Assembly (NCBI RefSeq): GCF_003867015.1
Contig: NZ_CP032548.1
Span: forward strand, 1,369,001 to 1,433,000
DNA: 64,000 nucleotides
Direction of reading: 5' to 3'
Origin: Tenacibaculum singaporense
GTDB taxonomy: Bacteria > Bacteroidota > Bacteroidia > Flavobacteriales > Flavobacteriaceae
Shown: positions 17,923-27,966 of the stretch, one piece after another
How the letters are laid out: every line of letters starts with the position of its first letter
Position numbering within the stretch: the stretch's first letter is position 1
Translations under genes and position numbers: made by a program
Notes under the pieces: generated by a model
Database searches by the model: none
Told to the model about the DNA's origin: nothing
What the model saw: only the letters and a program-made list of their open reading frames with translations

Positions 17923-18297
17923 ATGGCAGATTTAAAAGATTTCGCAGAACAATTAGTTAACTTAACAGTAAAAGAAGTTAATGAATTAGCTGATATTTTA
18001 AAAGAAGAGTATGGTATTGAGCCAGCAGCAGCAGCAGTAGCAGTAGCAGGACCAGCAGCAGGTGGTGGAGATGCAGCAGAAGAAAAAACTGAGTTTGATG
18101 TAATCTTAAAAGCAGCAGGAGGTTCTAAATTAGCAGTTGTAAAATTAGTTAAAGAATTAACTGGATTAGGATTAAAAGAAGCTAAAGGTATTGTAGATAG
18201 CGCACCAGCACCAATTAAAGAAGCTGTATCTAAAGATGAGGCAGAAGGTCTTAAGAAGTCTTTAGAAGAAGCAGGAGCTGAGGTAGAGCTTAAGTAA
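17923..18297 (+). CDS. rplL: 50S ribosomal protein bL12 (L7/L12)
   Basis: A 124-residue bL12. The N-terminal dimerisation domain ([20 protein letters not shown]), an alanine-rich flexible hinge ([14 protein letters not shown]) and the globular C-terminal domain ([20 protein letters not shown] ... [15 protein letters not shown]) are all clear. It recruits translation GTPases. A long intergenic stretch with several hairpins separates it from rpoB. Confidence 0.98.
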   Translation: MADLKDFAEQLVNLTVKEVNELADILKEEYGIEPAAAAVAVAGPAAGGGDAAEEKTEFDVILKAAGGSKLAVVKLVKELTGLGLKEAKGIVDSAPAPIKEAVSKDEAEGLKKSLEEAGAEVELK

Positions 18298-18300
18298 GCT

Positions 18301-18501
18301 ATACTCCCGAATTATAAAAACGGGAAAAAACAATTAAGGTTTAGGTACTAAAAACTCATGTTTTTAGGCCTAAACCATTTTGTGTATATATTCGTTCTTT
18401 ATTTTTCACAATTTTTTTAATTGTGATTTTACGATTATAAAGTGCTGATTTTTAATCAGTAAAGGCAATTAAAATTGCAGTATTGAAACAATTAAGTTTC
18501 A
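18301..18501 (+). promoter_or_regulatory. Array of hairpins between rplL and rpoB
   Basis: This 238-base gap holds six inverted repeats: TCCCG/CGGGA (about 18305-18325); GGTTTAGG/CCTAAACC with inner CTAAAAAC/GTTTTTAG (18338-18376); TCACAATT/AATTGTGA (18406-18426); CTGATT/AATCAG (18445-18459); GCAATT/AATTGC (18465-18478); TGAAAC/GTTTCA (18484-18501). The first two look like attenuators; none has a strong T run. A weak TTTTG ... TATTTTTC promoter (18378-18407) may serve rpoBC. Probably it sets the ratio of r-protein to polymerase transcripts. Confidence 0.5.
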
Positions 18502-18535
18502 AAAATAATATTTTTAATTAAAAATAGCATCTCTT

Positions 18536-21500
18536 TTGGCAACGACAAATACTACTGAAAGAATTAACTTCGCGTCATCGCAGTTAGGAGCTGATTATCC
18601 GGATTTTCTAGATATTCAGGTAAAATCTTTCCAAGATTTCTTCCAATTGCAAACTAAAGCTGAAGAGCGAGGAGAAGAAGGTTTGTATAAAACTTTCATG
18701 GATAACTTCCCGATTACAGATACACGTAATCAATTTGTATTAGAATTTTTAGACTACTTTGTAGATCCACCAAGATATAGCATTCAAGAATGTATCGAGC
18801 GTGGATTAACTCACAGTGTACCTCTAAAAGCACGTTTAAAATTATATTGTACTGACCCAGAACACGAAGATTTCGAAACAATCGTTCAAGATGTGTATTT
18901 AGGTACAATTCCTTATATGACAAACTCTGGTACCTTTATTATTAATGGTGCAGAAAGAGTTGTAGTGTCACAATTACACCGTTCACCAGGTGTATTCTTT
19001 GGGCAATCTTTCCACGCTAATGGAACCAAGTTATACTCTGCAAGAGTAATTCCATTCAAAGGTTCTTGGATTGAATTTGCTACCGATATCAATCAAGTAA
19101 TGTATGCTTATATTGATAGAAAGAAAAAATTACCAGTAACAACGTTATTCAGAGCCATAGGTTTTGAAAGAGATAAAGATATTTTAGAGATCTTTGATTT
19201 AGCTGAAGAAGTAAAAGTTTCTAAAGCTGGATTAAAGAAAGTATTAGGGCGTAAATTAGCAGCAAGAGTATTAAAAACCTGGCATGAAGATTTCGTAGAT
19301 GAAGATACAGGAGAAGTTGTCTCTATTGAGCGTAACGAAATTATTTTCGACCGTGATACTATTATAGAAAAAGAACATATTGATGAAATAATTGAAGCGG
19401 GTGCTAAAACTGTGTTATTACACAAAGAAGATAACCAGCAAGCAGATTATGCCATCATTCACAATACATTACAAAAAGATCCTACAAACTCAGAAAAAGA
19501 GGCTGTAGAGCATGTATATAGACAATTACGTAATGCTGAACCGCCAGACGAGGAAACTGCAAGAGGAATTATTGAAAAATTATTCTTCTCAGAACAACGT
19601 TATAGTTTAGGAGAAGTAGGACGTTTTAGAATGAATACTAAACTTGGTTTAGATGAAGATTTAGATCAAAAAGTATTAACGAAAAACGATATCATTACTA
19701 TTATTAAGTATTTAATTGAGTTAATCAATTCAAAAGCAGAAGTAGATGATATCGATCACTTATCTAACCGTCGTGTTAGAACTGTTGGTGAGCAATTAGC
19801 AGGTCAATTTGGTGTAGGTTTAGCTCGTATGGCACGTACTATTCGTGAAAGAATGAATGTTCGTGATAATGAAGTATTTACTCCAATCGACTTAATTAAC
19901 GCTAAGACGTTATCTTCAGTAATTAACTCTTTCTTTGGTACCAACCAGTTATCTCAATTTATGGATCAAACAAATCCATTAGCAGAGATTACTCATAAGC
20001 GTCGTTTATCGGCATTAGGACCTGGAGGTTTATCACGTGAAAGAGCAGGTTTCGAGGTTCGTGACGTTCACTATACGCACTATGGTCGTTTATGTCCGAT
20101 TGAAACACCTGAAGGACCAAACATTGGACTTATTTCTTCTTTAGCTGTTTATGCTAAAGTAAACAATATGGGATTCATTGAAACACCATATAAGAAAGTA
20201 GAAGAAGGAAGTGTTTTAGGAGAAGAGCCTATTTATTTGAGTGCAGAAGAGGAAGAAGGAATGAAGATTGCTCAATCTAACTTACCAATAGCAGAAGATG
20301 GTAAGATAGAAAGAGATAGAGTAATTGCACGTGAGGAAGGTGATTTCCCTGTTGAAAGCCCTGAAGCAATTAACTACATGGACGTTGCTCCAAACCAAAT
20401 TGCTTCGATTTCAGCATCGTTAATTCCTTTCTTAGAACACGATGATGCGAACCGTGCATTGATGGGATCAAACATGATGCGTCAAGCCGTTCCATTATTA
20501 CGTCCAGAATCTCCAATCGTAGGTACTGGTTTAGAGCGTAGAGTAGCAAAAGACTCTCGTATCTTAATCAATGCTGAAGGAGCTGGAGTTGTTGAGTATG
20601 TAGATGCTAACAAAATTACAATTAAGTACGATAGAACTGAAGAAGAGCGCATGGTAAGCTTTGATTCTGATGAAAAATCTTACGACTTAATTAAGTTTAG
20701 AAAAACCAACCAAGGTACAAACATTAACTTAAAACCAATTGTAAAAGTAGGTGATAGAGTTGAAGAAGGACAAGTACTTTGTGAAGGATATGCAACACAA
20801 AAAGGAGAATTAGCTTTAGGTAGAAACATGAAAGTAGCCTTTATGCCTTGGAAAGGGTATAACTTTGAGGATGCGATTGTGATTTCTGAAAAAGTTGTTC
20901 GTGAAGATATCTTTACTTCTATCCACATTGATGAATATTCGTTAGATGTTCGTGATACTAAGTTAGGAGCTGAAGAATTAACAAACGATATTCCTAATGT
21001 TTCTGAAGAGGCTACAAAAGACTTAGATGAAAATGGAATGATTCGTATTGGAGCAGAAGTAAATCCTGGTGATATCTTAATTGGTAAAATTACACCAAAA
21101 GGAGAATCTGATCCTACTCCAGAAGAAAAGTTATTACGTGCTATCTTTGGTGATAAAGCAGGAGATGTAAAAGATGCATCATTAAAAGCGTCTCCATCAT
21201 TAAGAGGAGTTGTAATTAATAAAAAATTATTCAAACGCGCAGTAAAAGATAAGAATAAGCGTGCTCGTGATAAAGAAGCAATAGCAGCTTTAGAAGCATC
21301 TTATGTGTCTAAGTTTGAGGAATTAAAAGATGTTTTAGTTGAAAAATTATTCAACTTAGTATCAGGAAAAACTTCTCAAGGAGTGTATAACGACTTAGGA
21401 GAAGAAGTATTGCCAAAAGGTAAAAAGTTCACACAAAAAATGTTAAACTCTGTAGAAGACTTTACACATTTAAGTGGAACTTGGACTACTGATAAAGACT

Positions 21501-22345
21501 TAAATCAATTAGTTGTAGAATTAGTTCACAATTACAAGATTAAAGTAAACGATTTACAAGGAGTTTTACGTCGTGAGAAATTCACAATTTCTGTAGGAGA
21601 CGAATTACCAGCGGGAATCTTAAAACTTGCTAAAATTTACGTAGCTAAGAAGCGTAAGTTAAAAGTAGGGGATAAGATGGCAGGACGTCACGGAAACAAA
21701 GGTATTGTTGCACGTATTGTACGTCAAGAAGATATGCCTTTCTTAGAAGACGGAACACCAGTAGATATCGTATTAAACCCATTAGGGGTACCATCTCGTA
21801 TGAACATTGGTCAGATTTATGAAACTGTTCTTGGATGGGCAGGTCAAAAATTAGGTCAAAAATATGCGACACCTATTTTTGATGGTGCAAAAATTGATCA
21901 AATCAATGCTTTAACTGATGAAGCAGGAATACCACGTTACGGACACACATATTTATATGATGGAGGTACTGGTAAACGTTTCGATCAGCCTGCAACGGTA
22001 GGAGTAATTTATATGATTAAGTTAGGTCACATGATTGAAGATAAGATGCACGCGCGTTCTATTGGACCTTACTCATTAATTACTCAGCAACCATTAGGAG
22101 GTAAAGCTCAGTTTGGAGGTCAGCGTTTTGGTGAGATGGAGGTATGGGCACTTGAAGCATATGGTGCATCAAGTATCTTACGAGAAATCTTAACTGTTAA
22201 GTCTGATGATGTATTAGGTAGAGCAAAAACTTACGAGTCTATCGTTAAAGGAGAAGCAATGCCAGAACCAGGTTTACCAGAATCATTTAACGTATTAATG
22301 CACGAACTTAAAGGTTTAGGATTAGACGTTAAATTAGAAGAATAA
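18536..22345 (+). CDS. rpoB: DNA-directed RNA polymerase subunit beta
   Basis: A 1269-residue beta subunit. Conserved blocks seen are the Rif region ([20 protein letters not shown], then [20 protein letters not shown]), [16 protein letters not shown], the [20 protein letters not shown] block and the C-terminal [20 protein letters not shown]. In the Rif region D, H and S positions known to give rifampicin resistance have the sensitive residues. The start is a TTG at 18536; an in-frame stop lies 21 bases upstream and no ATG intervenes. It is followed after 98 bases by rpoC. Confidence 0.98.
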   Translation: MATTNTTERINFASSQLGADYPDFLDIQVKSFQDFFQLQTKAEERGEEGLYKTFMDNFPITDTRNQFVLEFLDYFVDPPRYSIQECIERGLTHSVPLKARLKLYCTDPEHEDFETIVQDVYLGTIPYMTNSGTFIINGAERVVVSQLHRSPGVFFGQSFHANGTKLYSARVIPFKGSWIEFATDINQVMYAYIDRKKKLPVTTLFRAIGFERDKDILEIFDLAEEVKVSKAGLKKVLGRKLAARVLKTWHEDFVDEDTGEVVSIERNEIIFDRDTIIEKEHIDEIIEAGAKTVLLHKEDNQQADYAIIHNTLQKDPTNSEKEAVEHVYRQLRNAEPPDEETARGIIEKLFFSEQRYSLGEVGRFRMNTKLGLDEDLDQKVLTKNDIITIIKYLIELINSKAEVDDIDHLSNRRVRTVGEQLAGQFGVGLARMARTIRERMNVRDNEVFTPIDLINAKTLSSVINSFFGTNQLSQFMDQTNPLAEITHKRRLSALGPGGLSRERAGFEVRDVHYTHYGRLCPIETPEGPNIGLISSLAVYAKVNNMGFIETPYKKVEEGSVLGEEPIYLSAEEEEGMKIAQSNLPIAEDGKIERDRVIAREEGDFPVESPEAINYMDVAPNQIASISASLIPFLEHDDANRALMGSNMMRQAVPLLRPESPIVGTGLERRVAKDSRILINAEGAGVVEYVDANKITIKYDRTEEERMVSFDSDEKSYDLIKFRKTNQGTNINLKPIVKVGDRVEEGQVLCEGYATQKGELALGRNMKVAFMPWKGYNFEDAIVISEKVVREDIFTSIHIDEYSLDVRDTKLGAEELTNDIPNVSEEATKDLDENGMIRIGAEVNPGDILIGKITPKGESDPTPEEKLLRAIFGDKAGDVKDASLKASPSLRGVVINKKLFKRAVKDKNKRARDKEAIAALEASYVSKFEELKDVLVEKLFNLVSGKTSQGVYNDLGEEVLPKGKKFTQKMLNSVEDFTHLSGTWTTDKDLNQLVVELVHNYKIKVNDLQGVLRREKFTISVGDELPAGILKLAKIYVAKKRKLKVGDKMAGRHGNKGIVARIVRQEDMPFLEDGTPVDIVLNPLGVPSRMNIGQIYETVLGWAGQKLGQKYATPIFDGAKIDQINALTDEAGIPRYGHTYLYDGGTGKRFDQPATVGVIYMIKLGHMIEDKMHARSIGPYSLITQQPLGGKAQFGGQRFGEMEVWALEAYGASSILREILTVKSDDVLGRAKTYESIVKGEAMPEPGLPESFNVLMHELKGLGLDVKLEE

Positions 22346-22359
22346 TCACAGTGAAATGT

Positions 22360-22379
22360 CTCAGAGTGTAAGCTCTGAG
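22360..22379 (+). other. Hairpin between rpoB and rpoC
   Basis: CTCAGAG (22360-22366) pairs with CTCTGAG (22373-22379) around six bases. No T run follows directly, so it is more likely an mRNA processing or stability hairpin than a terminator. Confidence 0.45.
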
Positions 22380-22443
22380 GCAAATCATTTTTTCAATATC
22401 AGTCTTATTATAAGACATTTATTTTTAATTCGAATCCATTATC

Positions 22444-25400
22444 ATGGCAAGAAAAAACGAAAAATACACTGTTAAGAAGTTTAACAAAATTTCAATAGGT
22501 TTAGCATCACCTGAGTCTATTTTAGAGGCTTCTAAAGGAGAGGTGTTAAAACCAGAAACTATAAACTACCGTACACACAAACCAGAAAGAGATGGATTGT
22601 TTTGTGAGCGTATCTTTGGTCCTGTAAAAGACTATGAGTGTGCGTGTGGTAAATATAAAAGAATTCGATATAAAGGTATCGTTTGTGACCGTTGTGGTGT
22701 TGAAGTTACTGAGAAAAAAGTACGTAGAGATAGAGTAGGTCATATTAACTTAGTAGTACCAGTTGCACATATTTGGTACTTTAGATCATTACCTAACAAA
22801 ATGGGGTACCTTTTAGGGTTACCATCTAAGAAGTTAGATATGATTATTTACTACGAACGTTACGTAGTAATTCAACCAGGTATTGCTAAGAATGCCGAAG
22901 GAGAACCATTACAAAAAATGGACTTCTTAACTGAGGAAGAATACTTAGATATCGTAGATGAGCTTCCACAAGAAAATATGTATTTAGAAGATTCTGACCC
23001 TAATAAGTTTATCGCTAAAATGGGTGCAGAGTGTTTAATTGATTTATTAGAAAGAATCGATTTAGATGAGTTATCATACCAATTGCGTCATAAAGCAAAC
23101 ACTGAAACTTCTAAGCAACGTAAAAATGAAGCATTAAAGCGTCTAAATGTTGTAGAAGCATTCAGAGATTCTCAAAAAAATAGAGAAAACAATCCAGAAT
23201 GGATGATTATGAAGGTAATTCCGGTTATTCCACCAGAATTACGTCCATTAGTACCATTAGATGGAGGTCGTTTTGCTACTTCTGACTTAAATGATTTATA
23301 TCGTCGTGTAATTATCCGTAACAATCGTTTAAAACGATTAATGGAAATTAAAGCACCAGAAGTAATTTTACGTAATGAAAAACGTATGTTACAAGAATCA
23401 GTAGATTCATTATTTGATAATACACGTAAATCATCAGCTGTAAAAACAGAGTCTAACAGACCATTAAAATCATTATCTGATAGTTTAAAAGGTAAGCAAG
23501 GACGTTTCCGTCAAAACTTATTAGGTAAACGTGTTGATTACTCTGCACGTTCGGTAATTGTTGTTGGACCAGAATTAAAATTATACGAATGTGGATTGCC
23601 AAAAGATATGGCAGCTGAATTATACAAACCTTTCGTTATTCGTAAGTTAATCGAAAGAGGAATTGTTAAGACAGTTAAATCTGCAAAGAAAATAATTGAC
23701 AGAAAAGAACCAGTTGTTTGGGATATCTTAGAAAATGTAATTAAAGGACACCCTGTTTTATTAAACCGTGCCCCTACCTTACACCGTTTAGGTATTCAAG
23801 CTTTCCAACCAAAATTAATTGAAGGAAAGGCAATTCGTTTACACCCATTAGTATGTACGGCATTTAATGCCGATTTTGATGGGGATCAAATGGCGGTTCA
23901 CTTACCATTAGGACCAGAAGCAATTTTAGAAGCACAGTTATTAATGTTAGCTTCTCATAATGTTTTAAACCCTGCAAATGGAGCACCAATTACGGTACCA
24001 TCTCAGGATATGGTTTTAGGGTTATATTATATGACAAAAGAAAGAAAGTCAACTCCAGAAGTACCTATTAAAGGTGAAGGGTTAACTTTCTATTCTCCAG
24101 AAGAAGTAACTATTGCTTATAATGAGGAGCAAGTAGACTTAAATGCTGGAATAAAAGTAAGAACTAAAGACTTTAACGAGAATGGTGAGTTAGTAACTCA
24201 ATTAATAGAAACTACTGTTGGTAGAGTATTATTTAACGAAGTGGTACCTGAACAAGCAGGGTATATTAATGAGGTATTAACAAAGAAATCATTACGTGGA
24301 ATTATTGGTAATATCCTAAAAGTAACAGATATTCCATCAATAGGTAAGTTCTTAGATGATATCAAAGGAATGGGGTATAAATTTGCCTTCCAAGGTGGTT
24401 TATCTTTCTCATTAGGAGATATCATTATTCCGGAAGAAAAACATACCATGATTGCTGAAGCGAACGAAGAAGTGGATGGAATTGTTATGAATTATAACAT
24501 GGGTATGTTAACGCAAAAAGAACGTTATAATCAGGTAATTGATGTTTGGGGATCTACCAACAACCGATTAACTGAATTATCAATGAAGCGTTTACGTGAA
24601 GACCAGCAAGGGTTTAACTCAGTATTTATGATGTTAGATTCTGGAGCACGTGGATCGAAAGAGCAGATTCGTCAGTTAACTGGTATGCGTGGATTAATGG
24701 CAAAACCTAAAAAATCGACCGCAGGAGGTGGAGAAATTATTGAAAACCCAATTTTATCGAACTTTAAAGAAGGGTTATCAATTTTAGAATACTTTATCTC
24801 CACGCACGGTGCACGTAAAGGACTTGCCGATACCGCATTAAAAACAGCCGATGCAGGATATTTAACACGTCGTTTAGTAGACGTATCTCAAGATGTTATC
24901 GTAAACGAAGAAGATTGTGGTACATTAAGAGGATTAGAAGTTTCTGCCTTAAAGAAAAACGATGAAATCGTTGAACCTTTAAGTGAAAGAATTTCAGGAC
25001 GTACAGCATTATATGATGTTTATGCTCCAACTACAGATGAATTATTAGTTGAAGCAGGAGAGTTGATTACTCCAATTTTAGCTGACAAAATTGAAGCATC
25101 AGGCGTAGATAAAGTTGAAGTTCGTTCAGCATTAACATGTGAATCTGAAAGAGGAATTTGTGAGAAATGTTACGGACAAAGTTTATCAACAGGTCAAAAA
25201 GTTCAAAGAGGTGAAGCAGTTGGTGTAATTGCTGCACAGTCTATTGGAGAACCAGGTACACAGTTAACATTACGTACATTCCACGTTGGTGGGGTAGCAG
25301 GAAACATTTCTGAAGACAATAAGTTAATCGCTAAATTCGACGGTTCTGTAACAATTGATGACTTACGTACTGTAAAAGGTAAAGATTCAGCAGGCGAAGA

Positions 25401-26718
25401 AGTAGATATCGTAATTTCTCGTACTGCAGAAATTAAAATTACTGATAAGAAAACTGGAATTGTATTAAGTACTAACATTATTCCTTACGGTTCTATCATC
25501 TTTGATAAAGATAGAAAGACAATTAAGAAAGGAGATGCAGTATGTCAATGGGATCCATTTAACGGAGTTATTGTTTCTGAGTTCGGAGGAAAAGTTAAGT
25601 TTGATAACTTAGAGCAAGGAATTAACTATTCTGTAGAAATTGATGAACAAACAGGTTTCCAAGAAAAGGTAATTACAGATTCTAAGAATAAGAAGATTAT
25701 TCCTTCTTTAATTATTGAAGATGCTGACGGTAATGCATTACGTTCGTACAGTTTACCAGTAGGAGCACACTTAATGGTAAATGATGGAGATAAAGTAGAG
25801 TCAGGTAAAACATTAGTTAAGATTCCTCGTAAGTCTGGTAAAGCAGGAGATATTACAGGAGGTTTACCACGTGTAACTGAGTTATTCGAAGCGCGTAACC
25901 CTTCTAACCCAGCTGTAGTAGCACAAATTGATGGAGTTGTGTCATTTGGTAAGATTAAGCGTGGTAACCGTGAAATTATTATCGAATCTAAGACTGGAGA
26001 GATTAAGAAATACTTAATTAAGTTATCTAATCAAATCTTAGTTCAAGAAAACGACTTTATCAAAGCAGGAATGCCATTATCTGATGGAGCTATCACTCCT
26101 ATTGATATCTTAAATATCAAAGGACCTTCAGCAGTTCAAGAATATTTAGTAAACGAGATCCAAGAAGTATACCGTTTACAAGGGGTAAAAATTAACGACA
26201 AGCATTTCGAAGTAGTAGTACGTCAAATGATGCGTAAAGTTAGAATTATTGATTCAGGAGATACTTTATTCTTAGAAAATCAATTAGTTCATAAAACGGA
26301 CTTCATCAAAGAAAATGACGCTATTTACGGAATGAAAGTAGTTGAAGACTCAGGAGATTCTGCTAACTTGAAACCAGGACAAATAGTTTCAGCTCGTCAA
26401 TTAAGAGATGAAAACTCTTTATTACGTAGAGAAGATAAAAACTTAGTAGTAGCACGTGATGCTCAACCAGCAACAGCTGAGCAAGTATTGCAAGGTATTA
26501 CAAGAGCATCGTTACAAACGAAGTCATTTATCTCAGCTGCATCATTCCAGGAAACAACTAAAGTATTAAATGAAGCCGCTGTAAATGGTAAAATTGATAC
26601 CTTAGAAGGATTAAAAGAAAATGTAATTGTTGGTAAACGTATACCAGCAGGTACAGGAATGAGAGCTTACGAAGATATAGTAGTTGGACCTAAGGATGAG
26701 ATTGAACAAAGTTTATAA
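22444..26718 (+). CDS. rpoC: DNA-directed RNA polymerase subunit beta-prime
   Basis: A 1424-residue beta-prime subunit. The N-terminal zinc finger ([20 protein letters not shown]), the switch and bridge regions and the catalytic [15 protein letters not shown] with Mg-binding D477, D479 and D481 are present, as is the trigger loop region [13 protein letters not shown] and the second zinc site [13 protein letters not shown]. The length is that of Bacteroidetes, without the large proteobacterial insertion. It forms an operon with rpoB and ends in a strong intrinsic terminator. Confidence 0.98.
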   Translation: MARKNEKYTVKKFNKISIGLASPESILEASKGEVLKPETINYRTHKPERDGLFCERIFGPVKDYECACGKYKRIRYKGIVCDRCGVEVTEKKVRRDRVGHINLVVPVAHIWYFRSLPNKMGYLLGLPSKKLDMIIYYERYVVIQPGIAKNAEGEPLQKMDFLTEEEYLDIVDELPQENMYLEDSDPNKFIAKMGAECLIDLLERIDLDELSYQLRHKANTETSKQRKNEALKRLNVVEAFRDSQKNRENNPEWMIMKVIPVIPPELRPLVPLDGGRFATSDLNDLYRRVIIRNNRLKRLMEIKAPEVILRNEKRMLQESVDSLFDNTRKSSAVKTESNRPLKSLSDSLKGKQGRFRQNLLGKRVDYSARSVIVVGPELKLYECGLPKDMAAELYKPFVIRKLIERGIVKTVKSAKKIIDRKEPVVWDILENVIKGHPVLLNRAPTLHRLGIQAFQPKLIEGKAIRLHPLVCTAFNADFDGDQMAVHLPLGPEAILEAQLLMLASHNVLNPANGAPITVPSQDMVLGLYYMTKERKSTPEVPIKGEGLTFYSPEEVTIAYNEEQVDLNAGIKVRTKDFNENGELVTQLIETTVGRVLFNEVVPEQAGYINEVLTKKSLRGIIGNILKVTDIPSIGKFLDDIKGMGYKFAFQGGLSFSLGDIIIPEEKHTMIAEANEEVDGIVMNYNMGMLTQKERYNQVIDVWGSTNNRLTELSMKRLREDQQGFNSVFMMLDSGARGSKEQIRQLTGMRGLMAKPKKSTAGGGEIIENPILSNFKEGLSILEYFISTHGARKGLADTALKTADAGYLTRRLVDVSQDVIVNEEDCGTLRGLEVSALKKNDEIVEPLSERISGRTALYDVYAPTTDELLVEAGELITPILADKIEASGVDKVEVRSALTCESERGICEKCYGQSLSTGQKVQRGEAVGVIAAQSIGEPGTQLTLRTFHVGGVAGNISEDNKLIAKFDGSVTIDDLRTVKGKDSAGEEVDIVISRTAEIKITDKKTGIVLSTNIIPYGSIIFDKDRKTIKKGDAVCQWDPFNGVIVSEFGGKVKFDNLEQGINYSVEIDEQTGFQEKVITDSKNKKIIPSLIIEDADGNALRSYSLPVGAHLMVNDGDKVESGKTLVKIPRKSGKAGDITGGLPRVTELFEARNPSNPAVVAQIDGVVSFGKIKRGNREIIIESKTGEIKKYLIKLSNQILVQENDFIKAGMPLSDGAITPIDILNIKGPSAVQEYLVNEIQEVYRLQGVKINDKHFEVVVRQMMRKVRIIDSGDTLFLENQLVHKTDFIKENDAIYGMKVVEDSGDSANLKPGQIVSARQLRDENSLLRREDKNLVVARDAQPATAEQVLQGITRASLQTKSFISAASFQETTKVLNEAAVNGKIDTLEGLKENVIVGKRIPAGTGMRAYEDIVVGPKDEIEQSL

Positions 26719-26742
26719 AAACTTAAGTTTATAAATAACATG

Positions 26743-26781
26743 AAGGGTTTAGAGTTCTTAGAACTCTAAACCCTTATTTTT
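26743..26781 (+). terminator. Intrinsic terminator after rpoC
   Basis: AAGGGTTTAGAGTTC pairs perfectly with GAACTCTAAACCCTT across three bases (26743-26775), followed by ATTTTTT. Confidence 0.9.
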
Positions 26782-26807
26782 TAAATAAATAAAACTAAGG
26801 CTTCATT

Positions 26808-27119
26808 ATGGAAGATAACAAGAAAGAACCGCAATTAAATATAGAGTTAGATCAAGAAATAGCAGAAGGAACGTATAGTAATTTAGCTATTATAAATCAT
26901 TCAGTTTCTGAGTTTATAGTAGATTTTATTAATATTATGCCAGGAGTTCCTAAGGCAAAAGTAAAATCAAGAATTATATTAACTCCACAACATGCTAAAC
27001 GTTTGTCAAAAGCATTAGCTGATAATATTCGTAAGTTTGAACAAGCACATGGAGAAATAAAAGATTATGAGCAACCACCAATTCCAATGAATTTTGGAGG
27101 AACTACCGGGGAAGCTTAA
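26808..27119 (+). CDS. DUF3467 domain protein
   Basis: A 103-residue protein of the DUF3467 family: LNIELDQEIAEGTYSNLAII, then FIVDFINIMPGVPKAKVKSRIILTPQHAKRLSKAL. The gene follows rpoC in most Bacteroidetes, as here, which suggests a role tied to transcription or translation, but no function is established. There is no signal peptide or membrane helix. A terminator separates it from rpoC, so it may need its own promoter or read-through. Confidence 0.85.
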   Translation: MEDNKKEPQLNIELDQEIAEGTYSNLAIINHSVSEFIVDFINIMPGVPKAKVKSRIILTPQHAKRLSKALADNIRKFEQAHGEIKDYEQPPIPMNFGGTTGEA

Positions 27120-27122
27120 AAT

Positions 27123-27153
27123 AAAAAAATCGTCTATTTAGACGATTTTTTTA
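27123..27153. terminator. Bidirectional terminator between the DUF3467 and Crp/Fnr genes
   Basis: TCGTCTA/TAGACGA with seven flanking A-T pairs, giving a T tract on either strand. It lies between two converging genes. Confidence 0.9.
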
Positions 27154-27175
27154 TTTATAATAATATTTCTAAGTT

Positions 27176-27862
27176 TTAAAAACCTTCCGAAAGCTCTTTT
27201 AAAGCTTTTATATCAGTTATATAGATTTCTTTACCTTTTAAATCAATTAGTTTTTTCTTTTTAAACTCTGAAAGCAAACGAATAGCACTTTCAGTTGCTG
27301 TACCTATAATATTAGCGATATCTTCTCTTGATAAATTAATATTTATAGAGCCATTTTCATTTTTATCAAACTTAGCATCCAAAAGTAGTAGAGTTGCTGC
27401 CAAACGTTGCTTTACGGTTTTTTGAGCCATATCAACAATAACATCATCTGCTTTCTTTAAAGAATTGGCCATTTTCTTTAGAATGTCCATAGAAAAGTTA
27501 GAGTTGTTTTCTAAATCTCTAATAATTTCTTCTTTAGGAATAAAGCAAACTTCCATGTCATTAACAGCAATAGCTTTTAAATTGGAAGCTTCATTATTAA
27601 TCAAACTACGCTCACCTAAAATATCACCTTTTCTTATTAAGTGAATAATTTGGTCTCTACCATTATCACTCATTTTAGACACTTTACAAACACCGTCTTT
27701 AACACAAAAAACACCATTAATGTATTCACCTTCATCAAAAAGAACTTCTCCTTTTTTTATTTTTTTAGAGGTTTTACATCCTGTAATTCTTATCAATTCT
27801 TCTTTAGTTAAAGCCTTTAAAGAATTAAATTCTCGAATGATACACTGCTCACACTTGCTCAT
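27176..27862 (-). CDS. Crp/Fnr family regulator with clustered cysteines (FNR-like)
   Basis: A 228-residue regulator from the ATG at 27862 (an upstream ATG at 27916 would lie before the promoter). A cyclic-nucleotide-type beta roll spans about 25-125 and a winged helix-turn-helix about 160-215. Cysteines lie at 4, 7, 29, 53 and 59; the N-terminal CxxC plus C29 recalls FNR, whose four Cys hold an oxygen-sensitive 4Fe-4S cluster, but the spacing differs. The recognition helix reads TESAIRLLSEF: the Glu and Arg that contact the TGA/TCA core in FNR and CRP are kept, while the Ser of FNR is Ile. It is divergent from ccoI; with the repeats found at three nearby promoters it is the likely activator of the cbb3 locus, which is an inference. 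Confidence 0.88.
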   Translation of the reverse strand: MSKCEQCIIREFNSLKALTKEELIRITGCKTSKKIKKGEVLFDEGEYINGVFCVKDGVCKVSKMSDNGRDQIIHLIRKGDILGERSLINNEASNLKAIAVNDMEVCFIPKEEIIRDLENNSNFSMDILKKMANSLKKADDVIVDMAQKTVKQRLAATLLLLDAKFDKNENGSININLSREDIANIIGTATESAIRLLSEFKKKKLIDLKGKEIYITDIKALKELSEGF

Positions 27863-27886
27863 AAATATGCCCTTTTTTTTACTACT

Positions 27887-27894
27887 CAAATATA
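27887..27894 (-). promoter_or_regulatory. -7 promoter element of the Crp/Fnr gene
   Basis: Minus-strand TATATTTG fits TAnnTTTG exactly, with a predicted start near 27880 and a leader of about 18 bases to the ATG at 27862. The inverted repeat centred at 27909.5 lies between its -7 and -33 regions, a position that suits autorepression. Confidence 0.6.
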
Positions 27895-27902
27895 CGGAAA
27901 AC

Positions 27903-27946
27903 CTGACAATTATCATGTTTTAATTTGATATCTTATCAGACATTTG
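27903..27946 (+). promoter_or_regulatory. ccoI promoter with Crp/Fnr-type operator
   Basis: CTGAC-AATT-ATCAT (27903-27916) is a Crp/Fnr-spaced inverted repeat centred at 27909.5. The -7-like GACATTTG starts at 27939, 29.5 bp downstream, so the repeat lies near -42. A second perfect repeat, TGATA-TCT-TATCA, sits at 27926-27938 between the -33 and -7 regions. Confidence 0.6.
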
Positions 27947-27966
27947 TACTAGGCAAAAGAGTAAAT

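Noticed and set aside
27925..27966. Upstream TTG start for ccoI adding 14 residues
   Set aside because: The stretch is the promoter itself (inverted repeat and -7 element), and the cysteine-rich domain typical of CcoI begins right after the ATG at 27967.
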